Shown here piece after piece: positions 1 through 5,680 of a stretch of 6,638 nucleotides of DNA. The translations under genes were made by a program, and so were the position numbers. This DNA is from an uncultured Bacillota bacterium (GTDB taxonomy: Bacteria; Bacillota_I; Bacilli_A; RFN20; CAG-826), in the NCBI GenBank assembly GCA_946623775.1, contig CAMORJ010000083.1:1-6638 (forward strand). The letters are read 5' to 3'. The number at the start of each line of letters is the position of its first letter. Within the stretch, counting starts at the first letter, position 1. Under the pieces are notes generated by a model. The model saw nothing but the letters and a program-made list of their open reading frames with translations, searched no databases and was not told where the DNA came from.

Positions 1-555
1 AATTATTACGTTTTCCACTATGACGTAATGACGCCCCAAGGCAGGCGCGATTATAAGTATTTCGTCGCAAGCAGAAACAATGAGGAACATTTGCTCGCGA
101 AAGAGGAGGAGCGTTCTCAGCCCGATGGTGTCATCATGGTTTTGTTCGTCAAAGGCGATGACGGAAAGAAACGCTTGGTGATGACAAAACAATTCAGGCC
201 CGCGATTAATCGTTACGTCTATTCGCTTCCCGCTGGTTTAATGGACGAAGGCGACGAGACGATTGAAGATACAGCCCGAAGAGAAGCGCTGGAAGAATCA
301 GGAGCCATCCTCGGGGACATCAAGGTCATTGTTCCGCCGAGCCCGACAAGCGAAGGCCTCTCCGATGAACTAGATTGCTTTGTTATGGCGGATGTCATCG
401 ATGTGGATAAGAATCGTCTCGAAACGTTTGAAGACATCAGCTCGAAATCATATAGCAAAGAAGAGTTCCAAAACCTTATGGCTAGAGATGATGTGATGGT
501 TCCCTTGCCGCTTCGTTGCCTGTCCTTCTACATAATCGAGAATTGGCCTGAATAA
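1..555 (+). CDS. Nudix hydrolase, ADP-ribose pyrophosphatase type (5' partial)
   Basis: Probably cleaves ADP-ribose or a related nucleoside diphosphate sugar to AMP and a sugar phosphate in the cytoplasm. The reading frame is open to the first base of the window. The nine residues before the first ATG (position 28) read NYYVFHYDV and lead into a segment ending in YFVASR, which resembles the N-terminal strand region of ADP-ribose pyrophosphatases, so ATG 28 is probably internal and the true start lies upstream. The Nudix box is at 235-306 (starts GLMDEGDE, ends REALEESGA); the helix with REALEESG carries the metal-binding glutamates. Between the first Gly and that helix there is one residue more than the usual GX5EX7REUXEEXGU spacing. 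SPTSEGLSDE follows the box, as in ADP-ribose pyrophosphatases, where a proline about 16 residues downstream is characteristic. The gene ends in TAA just before a terminator and converges on the aldolase gene. The substrate is inferred, not shown. Confidence 0.88.
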   Translation, partial: NYYVFHYDVMTPQGRRDYKYFVASRNNEEHLLAKEEERSQPDGVIMVLFVKGDDGKKRLVMTKQFRPAINRYVYSLPAGLMDEGDETIEDTARREALEESGAILGDIKVIVPPSPTSEGLSDELDCFVMADVIDVDKNRLETFEDISSKSYSKEEFQNLMARDDVMVPLPLRCLSFYIIENWPE

Positions 556-564
556 GCAAATACG

Positions 565-594
565 AAAAAAGTCACCGCAGAACGGTGACTTTTT
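565..594. terminator. Bidirectional intrinsic terminator between nudix and aldolase genes
   Basis: A perfect 7-bp stem GTCACCG (571-577) / CGGTGAC (583-589) with a CAGAA loop is flanked by six A residues on the left (565-570) and five T residues on the right (590-594). The T run serves the plus-strand Nudix gene. The A run becomes a U tract on the minus strand and serves the aldolase gene ending at 611. Confidence 0.9.
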
Positions 595-610
595 GATTAT
601 TGGTAATAGC

Positions 611-1492
611 TTATTCAGCTTTGCCGATGGAACCAAAGAGTTCCATCTTCTCTTTGACCTTGGCTTGGATGGCTTGGAAGCCAGGCTTGAGAAGTTTGCG
701 GGGGTCATAGCCCTTTGCGGTGTTGGCAGCAGAGGGATCGGCCTTGCCGGCGGCGCAGTAGTCGATGGTCGCCTGAGCGAAGACGAGCTGGCAGTCGGTG
801 TTGACGTTGATTTTGCTCATGCCGCCCTTGATGGCAGCGCGGATCTGGTCATCGGGGATGCCGGTGCCACCATGGAGGACTAGCGGGATGCCGCCGGTGG
901 CCTTCTGGATGTTTTCGAGAGCATCGAGGTGGAGACCGGTCCAACCCTCAGGATAGATGCCATGGATGTTTCCGATACCGGCAGCGAGGAAGTCAACGCC
1001 AAGGTTGGCGATGATCCTGCACTCTTCGGGATCGGCGACTTCGCCGTCAGCGGTAACGCCGTCTTCGGTTCCGCCGATGGCGCCGACTTCGGCTTCAATG
1101 GATAGGCCTTTGTCGTGGGCGAGATTGACAAGCTCTTGGGTCTTGGCAAGATTCTCCTCGAAGGGGAGGGAGCTTCCGTCGAACATGACGGAGGTGAATC
1201 CGGCTTCAATGCAAGCCTTGACACCATTGTAGGTGCCATGGTCGAGGTGAAGCGCGACAGGAACGGTGATTCCAAGGCATTCGTCGAGGGCTTTAACCAT
1301 CGCGGCGACGACCTTGAAGCCGCCCATGTATTTCGCGGCGCCTTCGGAAACGCCGAGGATGACAGGGGATTTGAGTTCTTCGGCGGTGAGGAGAATGGCT
1401 TTCGTCCATTCAAGGTTGTTGATGTTGAAATGGCCGACGGCATAGTGCTCGTCGTGGGCCTTTCTCAACATTCTTGCAGCATTAACTAACAT
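611..1492 (-). CDS. fba: Class II fructose-bisphosphate aldolase
   Basis: Zinc-dependent aldolase that reversibly cleaves fructose 1,6-bisphosphate to dihydroxyacetone phosphate and glyceraldehyde 3-phosphate in glycolysis and gluconeogenesis; cytoplasmic. At 293 residues it matches the family (Bacillus FbaA is about 285), and it resembles the Bacillus protein along its length, for example AVGHFNINNLEW near the N-terminus, SPVILGVSEGAAKYMGGF at 42-59 and VLHGGTGIP at 205-213. The catalytic Asp84 and zinc ligand His85 lie in LHLDHG. Other metal-site residues are Glu135 in EAEVG, His177 in GNIHG and His207 in LHGGTG. The phosphate-binding NVNTD is at 229-233. The start at 1492 is fixed by GGAGG on the minus strand, 10 nt upstream. 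A promoter lies at 1525-1553 and a terminator follows the stop, so it is probably transcribed alone. It could in principle be a tagatose-bisphosphate aldolase paralogue, but the fit to glycolytic Fba is close. Confidence 0.96.
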   Translation of the reverse strand: MLVNAARMLRKAHDEHYAVGHFNINNLEWTKAILLTAEELKSPVILGVSEGAAKYMGGFKVVAAMVKALDECLGITVPVALHLDHGTYNGVKACIEAGFTSVMFDGSSLPFEENLAKTQELVNLAHDKGLSIEAEVGAIGGTEDGVTADGEVADPEECRIIANLGVDFLAAGIGNIHGIYPEGWTGLHLDALENIQKATGGIPLVLHGGTGIPDDQIRAAIKGGMSKINVNTDCQLVFAQATIDYCAAGKADPSAANTAKGYDPRKLLKPGFQAIQAKVKEKMELFGSIGKAE

Positions 1493-1502
1493 TTATGTTG
1501 AA

Positions 1503-1507
1503 CCTCC
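1503..1507 (-). promoter_or_regulatory. Ribosome binding site of fba
   Basis: On the minus strand the sequence is TTGGAGGTTCAACATAAATG. GGAGG sits 10 nt before the ATG and supports that start codon. Confidence 0.8.
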
Positions 1508-1524
1508 AAGTTCAAAGCGCCTTT

Positions 1525-1553
1525 ATTATCTTCTTTTTGAACATGCGTTTCCA
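1525..1553 (-). promoter_or_regulatory. Sigma-A-like promoter of fba
   Basis: On the minus strand, TGGAAA (1548-1553; 4 of 6 matches to TTGACA) is followed by exactly 17 bp and then GATAAT (1525-1530; 5 of 6 matches to TATAAT). Transcription would start near 1518, giving a leader of about 25 nt that contains the GGAGG site. This is a motif match only. Confidence 0.55.
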
Positions 1554-1583
1554 CTGAAATGTTAATCAAACTATCACAGGCAT

Positions 1584-1599
1584 CCAAATCTAGATTTGG
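1584..1599. repeat. Perfect 16-bp palindrome, candidate operator
   Basis: CCAAATCTAGATTTGG reads the same on both strands. It lies in the divergent region between fba and the GH13 gene. Its right arm, AGATTTGG, recurs in direct orientation at 1637-1644, starting 45 bp downstream. It has no loop and no T tract, so it is more likely a dimeric protein-binding site than a terminator. The regulator encoded downstream at 3404-3973 is the obvious candidate ligand, by inference. Confidence 0.5.
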
Positions 1600-1636
1600 C
1601 TTGAGCTTTTCTTTGTTGAATCTCTTGCCGACACCC

Positions 1637-1644
1637 AGATTTGG
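1637..1644 (+). promoter_or_regulatory. Second AGATTTGG half-site upstream of GH13 promoter
   Basis: AGATTTGG repeats the right arm of the palindrome at 1584-1599 and lies inside a weaker inverted repeat CCAGATTTGG (1635-1644, one mismatched pair). It is about 36 bp upstream of the TATAAT at 1676. That places it over the -35 region, where class II activators commonly bind. The role is inferred. Confidence 0.35.
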
Positions 1645-1675
1645 AATATGGAGAAACTATTGAAAAAACATCGGC

Positions 1676-1681
1676 TATAAT
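1676..1681 (+). promoter_or_regulatory. Candidate -10 box of the GH13-regulator operon
   Basis: A perfect TATAAT lies 13 bp before the ATG at 1695. No acceptable -35 is present: the hexamers at 16-18 bp spacing (AAACTA, GAAACT, AGAAAC) match poorly. If it is used, transcription starts near 1688, leaving a leader of only about 7 nt. An activator-dependent promoter would fit the upstream half-sites. The TATAAT could also be chance. Confidence 0.35.
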
Positions 1682-1694
1682 CGATAATTTGTGC

Positions 1695-3404
1695 ATGAAA
1701 CACAAAAATTGGTGGACCGACTGCGTCGGTTATGTGATTTACCCACAGGCATACATGGATTCCAACAACGATGGCTTTGGGGATATCCAAGGTATCATTT
1801 CGAAGTTGGACTACCTCCGTGACCTCGGCATTAATCTGATTTGGCTATGCCCCATATTTGCCTCCCCGATGGAAGACAACGGATATGACGTCAAGGACTT
1901 CTATTCAATCGCCCCCGAATTTGGGACGATGGACGATTTGAAGGCATTGATTGCGGGATGCCACGAAAGGGGAATCCGCTTGATTCTGGACTTGCCGCTT
2001 AACGAGACCAGCGACGAACACCCATGGTTCCAAATGGCTATCCGCGATCCTGAAAGCAAAGAAAGAGGATACTATTTCTTCCGAAAAGGCATCCGCGACG
2101 GCGACAATCTGAATCCGCCCAACAATTGGATGGGTTATAACGGAATCTCCACTTGGACGAGAGTGGGGGATACCGACGACTTCTATTTCCATCTTTTCGC
2201 CGTGAAGCAGCCGGATTTGGATTGGTCCAATCCCGAAGTCCGCCAAGAGATGGCCCATGTCGCTTGCTTCTATTTGGATATGGGCGTGGACGGATTCCGC
2301 CTTGATGCCATGGCCCATCTTTCTAAAGATAAGTCTTTCTCGCCATCCACCTTGCCTACGGATTCCCGCGGTCTGGTTCTCGATGCCCCCAAATTCTCCA
2401 ATCGTCCGGAAGTCTATGATTACCTATGCGATTTCCGCAGCAAATTAAGCAGGCCAGATGCGTGCTTGATTGGAGAAGCAGGGGGAGGAATCACCCCAGA
2501 GCAAGCCGCCCATGTCGCGGATAGGGAGAATGGCCCAATCTCGATGGTGTTCAATTTCGATACCGCCTGGAATAACAATGGTTATGGCGGAATCGAAAAG
2601 CGCCCTGAGGAAATAAGAACCGACGTCATTCTCCTTAAGCACAATTTTGAAAGGTGGTACAACATCTGCTCCGAGCATGCCGATATGCCCCTTTATTGGT
2701 GCGACCACGACCATCCGCGCGTTTTAAGCCAATATGGGTCGACTGTTTTCCGCAACGAATCGGCGAAATGCTTGCTCACGACCCTTTTGTTCCTCTATGG
2801 AACGCCGTTCATCTACTATGGCGATGAAATCGGCATGAGCAATGTGACTTATGAAAAGCCTGAGGATTTCTTCTCCGATTCCGCCCAAAGAAGCGAAATC
2901 GCCAACCTTCGCGCGGCGGGTTACGACGATGAGAGAATCACCCATTACCTAAATCGCGCTTCCAGGGTCAACTCCCGCACCCCAATGCAATGGGATAGAG
3001 GCCCCAATGCCGGATTCTCAACCAAAGGAAGCGTCAATAAGGTCAACATGAATTATCTGCAAGGGGTCAACGTTTTTGACCAAATGAGGGATCCCTGGTC
3101 TATTTTGAATTTCTACCAATACGCGATTTGGAAGAGGCGCGATCCTGCAATCAACCGCATCGTGAATGAAGGAAAGCTTGAATTCCTAGACCATAATAAT
3201 CCTGATGTCATCGCGTATATTCATCGTGGCGAGGAAAAGCTGATCGTCATTTCCAATTTCCGCGAATACGATGTTTCCTTCGACTTCTATTGGCAGATAT
3301 CCGACGTGATTCTGCACAACTACGATACCGTGCTTTTGGAGAACCATGTCTTCCACCTCCGTCCATTCGAATCGTTCTTGCTGAAAGTTAGGGGCAACAT
3401 GTAA
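1695..3404 (+). CDS. GH13 family alpha-glucosidase / oligo-1,6-glucosidase-like enzyme
   Basis: Retaining glycoside hydrolase expected to cleave terminal alpha-glucosidic bonds of short oligosaccharides in the cytoplasm; no signal peptide is seen. From ATG 1695 it has 569 residues, normal for the oligo-1,6-glucosidase / trehalose-6-phosphate hydrolase group. Numbering from this ATG, the Ca-binding loop DSNNDGFGD is at 22-30, nucleophile Asp204 in GFRLDA, acid/base Glu261 in LIGEAG, stabiliser Asp339 in DHDHPR, and TPMQWD at 429-434. Two conserved positions differ: region I reads DLPLNE, where DxxxNH is usual, and the NHD motif reads DHD. Ala follows the nucleophile, where isomaltases have Val and yeast maltase Thr. 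The frame stays open upstream to a TTG at 1641 (587 residues), but homology begins at the WW just after ATG 1695; neither start has a clear ribosome binding site. The stop overlaps the next gene. The substrate is not known. Confidence 0.92.
   Translation: MKHKNWWTDCVGYVIYPQAYMDSNNDGFGDIQGIISKLDYLRDLGINLIWLCPIFASPMEDNGYDVKDFYSIAPEFGTMDDLKALIAGCHERGIRLILDLPLNETSDEHPWFQMAIRDPESKERGYYFFRKGIRDGDNLNPPNNWMGYNGISTWTRVGDTDDFYFHLFAVKQPDLDWSNPEVRQEMAHVACFYLDMGVDGFRLDAMAHLSKDKSFSPSTLPTDSRGLVLDAPKFSNRPEVYDYLCDFRSKLSRPDACLIGEAGGGITPEQAAHVADRENGPISMVFNFDTAWNNNGYGGIEKRPEEIRTDVILLKHNFERWYNICSEHADMPLYWCDHDHPRVLSQYGSTVFRNESAKCLLTTLLFLYGTPFIYYGDEIGMSNVTYEKPEDFFSDSAQRSEIANLRAAGYDDERITHYLNRASRVNSRTPMQWDRGPNAGFSTKGSVNKVNMNYLQGVNVFDQMRDPWSILNFYQYAIWKRRDPAINRIVNEGKLEFLDHNNPDVIAYIHRGEEKLIVISNFREYDVSFDFYWQISDVILHNYDTVLLENHVFHLRPFESFLLKVRGNM
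3390..3394 (+). promoter_or_regulatory. Ribosome binding site inside the GH13 3' end, with TAATG coupling
   Basis: AGGGG at 3390-3394 lies 9 nt before the ATG at 3404. That ATG shares its A with the TAA of the GH13 gene (TAATG), a usual arrangement for translational coupling. Confidence 0.6.
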
Positions 3405-3973
3405 TGGACAAACATTACTTATTGATGTTTTCGGGTCCGTTTGATCATAAAGAGCTTTTTTGGCGTCTAGAGAGATTTGGCGTCAAAAGCTCCAGCATCG
3501 CCTTTTCAACGCCGACGCAAGCCGAATTCATCGCCCCTTTTGACGTAGCTTATTCTTTGGATACGGTCTTGATCCCGTTCTCCAACCAAACGGGAGTCAG
3601 GGTGGGCGCGCTTGTTAGCTACACGCATGAGGAATTGGAAGATAAGCTCCTTCCCTATGCTCTTATCTACTTCCCGAATATGGCCGCGCATTTAAGCGAT
3701 ATGATCCTTCGGGAGATAAATTCCGGAAGCTATACGAGCTATTCGCTTCTCATGAAAAGATTCCGCGACGTGGATCCCGAATTGATGCAAGCGGTGGGAG
3801 CTTACTTGCGCTGCGGCAAATCGGGATTAAAAGCAGCGGATGCTCTTTATATTCATCGCAATACGTTCAATTATCGTCTCGCCAACTTCATCAAAGCGAC
3901 TTCTCTAGATCCTAGAGACTATCATAATGCATTGTTCCTAGAACTGTATTTCCAACTAAAAAACCGAGGGTAA
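3404..3973 (+). CDS. Small PucR/CdaR-type helix-turn-helix regulator
   Basis: Probable DNA-binding transcriptional regulator. Residues 127-186 match the C-terminal helix-turn-helix of PucR/CdaR regulators (HTH_30 type). LMQAVGAYLRCGKSGLKAAD is followed by LYIHRNTFNYRL at 148-159, the family's hallmark HRNTxxYRL, and then LDPRDYHNALFLELYFQL. At 189 residues it is much shorter than typical PucR proteins (roughly 400-550). I recognise no named sensor domain in the N-terminal 110 residues, which look like a compact alpha/beta fold without membrane segments. The ATG overlaps the GH13 stop by one base and has an AGGGG site, so the two are co-translated. The pairing suggests it senses a substrate or product of the GH13 enzyme and controls the operon through the palindrome at 1584-1599; that link is inference. 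A terminator follows at 4029-4054. Confidence 0.8.
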   Translation: MDKHYLLMFSGPFDHKELFWRLERFGVKSSSIAFSTPTQAEFIAPFDVAYSLDTVLIPFSNQTGVRVGALVSYTHEELEDKLLPYALIYFPNMAAHLSDMILREINSGSYTSYSLLMKRFRDVDPELMQAVGAYLRCGKSGLKAADALYIHRNTFNYRLANFIKATSLDPRDYHNALFLELYFQLKNRG

Positions 3974-4028
3974 GGTTTCAAAAATAGCGGGGACGTGTAT
4001 GCGTTATCGCTTCAAAAAAAGTAATATT

Positions 4029-4054
4029 GCGCGCATGTAAGCGCGCCATTTTTT
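4029..4054 (+). terminator. Intrinsic terminator after the regulator gene
   Basis: GCGCGC (4029-4034), loop ATGTAA, GCGCGC (4041-4046), then CA and six T residues (4049-4054). A seven-A run at 4014-4020 lies upstream. The short all-GC stem followed by a U tract fits a rho-independent terminator ending the GH13-regulator operon. Confidence 0.75.
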
Positions 4055-4087
4055 CTTCTTTAGCAATGCTATGCAAACAAGTAATTC

Positions 4088-4115
4088 GTGACCTTTTGCT
4101 GCGCTTTGATACAAT
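4088..4115 (+). promoter_or_regulatory. Candidate promoter of the membrane-protein pair
   Basis: GTGACC (4088-4093; 4 of 6 to TTGACA) is separated by 16 bp from TACAAT (4110-4115; 5 of 6 to TATAAT). Transcription would start near 4122, leaving a leader of about 30 nt before the ATG at 4152. It lies just after the terminator of the preceding operon, where a new promoter is needed. Motif match only. Confidence 0.5.
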
Positions 4116-4141
4116 TAAGGCACGCATTTAGCGGTCTTCGC

Positions 4142-4147
4142 GGGAGG
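4142..4147 (+). promoter_or_regulatory. Ribosome binding site with short spacing
   Basis: GGGAGG ends only 4 nt before the ATG at 4152, closer than the usual 6-9 nt. No other in-frame ATG is nearby, so the start stands, but initiation may be less efficient than at the next gene. Confidence 0.6.
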
Positions 4148-4151
4148 CAGC

Positions 4152-4775
4152 ATGGAAAAACCAACGCCGGATTCGTTTCCTCTTGTTTTAGCAAAAGGCG
4201 AACGAGTCGAACAAAGATGCGACTATCTGAATCAAGGCTCGGGCAAAGGGTCTCGCCATGCCTCGATTTTTCTCACGAACAAAAGGCTAATACATGGCGT
4301 TTCATTGAATAGCGGGAGTTTCGACAACAGCGCATACGATGAAGTCCCAATTGAGGATATCGATAGTTTGGATTATGGCGTTTGCAGTGGAAAAGCCCCG
4401 ATGCTGGTGGGATTATTCGTCATTGGCATTGTTTTGCTCATCGCCGGAGTTGTCTGCTTTGCTTTAGGCAGATTCGTATTGAACATCCAATACATGGAAT
4501 GGGGTTCCTATGGGGGAATGGGCCTAGGCGCTTTGTTTATCCTTTTGGCGTTTTTAGCCCGCAAGAAGTATTCCATGTTTTATCTCAAGGTGTATTCACA
4601 CGATCAATGCTTCGAGCATCTCGCTGTTGGGAAAGCGACTCAGGAAGTTCAAAAACAGCCATCCGATATCCTGCAGAAAACCATCATCGTTTCTCGTCTG
4701 GATTCCGAAAACATCCGGAAATTCCTCGATTCTGCGGGCGCATTAATTCTGAATAACAAACATCAAGCAAGATAA
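4152..4775 (+). CDS. Membrane protein with PH-like domain halves around a transmembrane hairpin
   Basis: Function unknown. The 207-residue protein has a soluble N-terminal part (1-82) containing AKGERV (14-19) and LTNKRLIHG (41-49). The LTNKRL strand followed by a PIEDIDS strand (66-72) is typical of bacterial PH-like domains. Two hydrophobic segments follow, about 84-108 and 119-136, joined by a short loop (NIQYMEWGS). After RKKY comes a second soluble part with strand-like YLKVYSHDQCFEHL and a C-terminal helix DSENIRKFLDSAGALIL, which resembles the last strands and closing helix of a PH fold. I infer one PH-like fold with a membrane hairpin inserted, both soluble halves on the same side, probably cytoplasmic. 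No signal peptide or enzymatic motif is seen. It is the first gene of an operon with the related protein 12 nt downstream, so the two may act as a pair. Confidence 0.8.
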   Translation: MEKPTPDSFPLVLAKGERVEQRCDYLNQGSGKGSRHASIFLTNKRLIHGVSLNSGSFDNSAYDEVPIEDIDSLDYGVCSGKAPMLVGLFVIGIVLLIAGVVCFALGRFVLNIQYMEWGSYGGMGLGALFILLAFLARKKYSMFYLKVYSHDQCFEHLAVGKATQEVQKQPSDILQKTIIVSRLDSENIRKFLDSAGALILNNKHQAR

Positions 4776-4780
4776 AGGAG
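4774..4780 (+). promoter_or_regulatory. Strong ribosome binding site overlapping the previous stop
   Basis: AAAGGAG begins within the TAA stop of the upstream gene and lies 7 nt before the ATG at 4788. This fixes the start of the second gene and indicates coupled translation in one operon. Confidence 0.85.
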
Positions 4781-4787
4781 ATCATTT

Positions 4788-5552
4788 ATGGGCTTTCAAT
4801 TAGCGAAAGGCGAAAGAATCGTAAAAGAGTACAACTTTGGTTCTGGAACGTCCTCCGGCCTCACCGTCACGAATATGCGACTCGTCTCGCAGATGGAAGG
4901 CCATGGGGCCGTCGTTAGAAAAGAGATACCTCTTTCTTCCGCGGATTATGTTTCGACCGCGATAAAGAAGGGCAGCCGCTCCATAGCCCCGTTCATCGTG
5001 TTTCTCGTCCTTGCAGTCGCTTTTGCGGTCCTGGCTTACTTTTCTCCGCTTGTGGTCACGATGATTCTCAATCCCATGAACATCGTTCTCGACGAGGCGG
5101 TCATGAATTACATCGCGATTGGCATTTATGGCGTCGCTGGGGTTTTTGCTATCCTCGCTTTGGTCAATTTGATATTGTTCTTGGCAAAGAAATCGACAGG
5201 AGTTGAAATCGTCATCTCGGGTAAGTGCCTAGAGACCGAATTGCTGTGCGCTTCCTCTTCCACGGGCGGCGTCGCTAAAACTCAGCCATTGCAATTCACG
5301 GTAAACCGCAAGGTCGCCGAAGCTTTGATGAACGAGCTGGGCGCATTGCTTTTGGATTTGAAATCGGGACACCGCGTCAGCGACTCTCCTTCCGCCGGCG
5401 GGGCCGGCGAAGCAAGGACTGGAGGCGAAAGCCATCCCGAGCATCCCTCTCCCGCGATGGAGCTTGATTTGGACAAGCCCATCCCCGAGGACATCGATGA
5501 CGATACCCCGATTCCCGAATCGGTCATGGAAGAGCCAATTCCTGACAAATAA
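4788..5552 (+). CDS. Paralogous membrane protein with acidic PIPE-repeat tail
   Basis: Function unknown; 254 residues, with the same plan as its upstream neighbour. AKGERI (6-11) and LTVTNMRLVS (25-34) are followed by a PLSSADY strand. Hydrophobic segments lie at about 65-93 (possibly broken by Pro87) and 107-134. A soluble part follows with VEIVISGKCLETELL and a helix NRKVAEALMNELGALLLDLK that matches the neighbour's closing helix ending in GALIL. The two are therefore probably tandem duplicates that have diverged strongly. Unlike the neighbour it then adds a Gly/Ser/Ala/Pro-rich linker (about 193-223) and an acidic tail (225-254) with PIPE at 231 and 241 and PIPD at 250. The tail is likely disordered and could be a docking segment; that is inference. 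It starts 12 nt after the previous stop with a strong ribosome binding site, and a terminator follows. Confidence 0.8.
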   Translation: MGFQLAKGERIVKEYNFGSGTSSGLTVTNMRLVSQMEGHGAVVRKEIPLSSADYVSTAIKKGSRSIAPFIVFLVLAVAFAVLAYFSPLVVTMILNPMNIVLDEAVMNYIAIGIYGVAGVFAILALVNLILFLAKKSTGVEIVISGKCLETELLCASSSTGGVAKTQPLQFTVNRKVAEALMNELGALLLDLKSGHRVSDSPSAGGAGEARTGGESHPEHPSPAMELDLDKPIPEDIDDDTPIPESVMEEPIPDK

Positions 5553-5574
5553 TTTAGGCCGCATCGAAAGAAAT

Positions 5575-5602
5575 GCAGGTGGTAAAAGCCACCTGCGTTT
5601 TT
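5575..5602 (+). terminator. Intrinsic terminator after the membrane-protein pair
   Basis: A perfect 8-bp stem GCAGGTGG (5575-5582) / CCACCTGC (5589-5596) with loop TAAAAG is followed by GTTTTTC and a second T run at 5604-5608. It ends the operon of the two membrane proteins. Confidence 0.92.
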
Positions 5603-5611
5603 CTTTTTGAA

Positions 5612-5629
5612 AACTTTTTGCAAAAAGTT
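5612..5629. repeat. Perfect 18-bp palindrome
   Basis: AACTTTTTGCAAAAAGTT is fully self-complementary around a central GC. It sits between the terminator at 5575-5602 and the gene at 5681. It may be an operator for that gene, or an AT-rich hairpin reinforcing termination. No clear -35/-10 pair is seen near it. Confidence 0.5.
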
Positions 5630-5667
5630 GAGTCCTTTTTCGCCATTTTTCTCCAATTAAATAAGTG

Positions 5668-5674
5668 AGGAGGG
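5668..5674 (+). promoter_or_regulatory. Ribosome binding site of the small membrane protein
   Basis: AGGAGGG lies 6 nt before the ATG at 5681. It is a near-perfect match to the 16S rRNA tail and is strong evidence that this small gene is translated. Confidence 0.85.
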
Positions 5675-5680
5675 TTTGTT

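Noticed and set aside
880..1443. Long open frame of 187 codons on the minus strand, in another frame inside fba
   Set aside because: It lies wholly within the clearly conserved aldolase gene, has low-complexity Ser/Pro/Lys composition, and has no ribosome binding site.
1115..1489. Open frame of 124 codons on the plus strand opposite fba
   Set aside because: Antisense to a conserved gene; its composition is the mirror of fba codon use, and no start signal is seen.
1511..1527. Possible CcpA catabolite-repression (cre) site around TTCAAAGCGCCTTTATT
   Set aside because: The symmetry is broken by an extra base, and the flanking TG/CA positions of the cre consensus are missing.
3987..4012. AGCG / CGCT pair as a possible structured RNA after the regulator gene
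   Set aside because: The 4-bp pairing over a long loop is too weak; the nearby GCGCGC hairpin explains termination.
4061..4071. Small inverted repeat TAGCA-A-TGCTA upstream of the membrane-protein pair
   Set aside because: Only 5-bp arms, expected often by chance, and no second copy nearby.
4088..4312. Open frame on the plus strand starting upstream of the first PH-like gene
   Set aside because: It begins at GTG without a ribosome binding site, overlaps the candidate promoter, and runs out of frame into a gene with a good start and recognisable motifs.
5282..5656. Minus-strand open frame over the acidic tail, terminator and palindrome
   Set aside because: It reads through a strong plus-strand terminator and is antisense to the tail; its Ser/Pro-rich product is what the complement of a GA-rich region gives.
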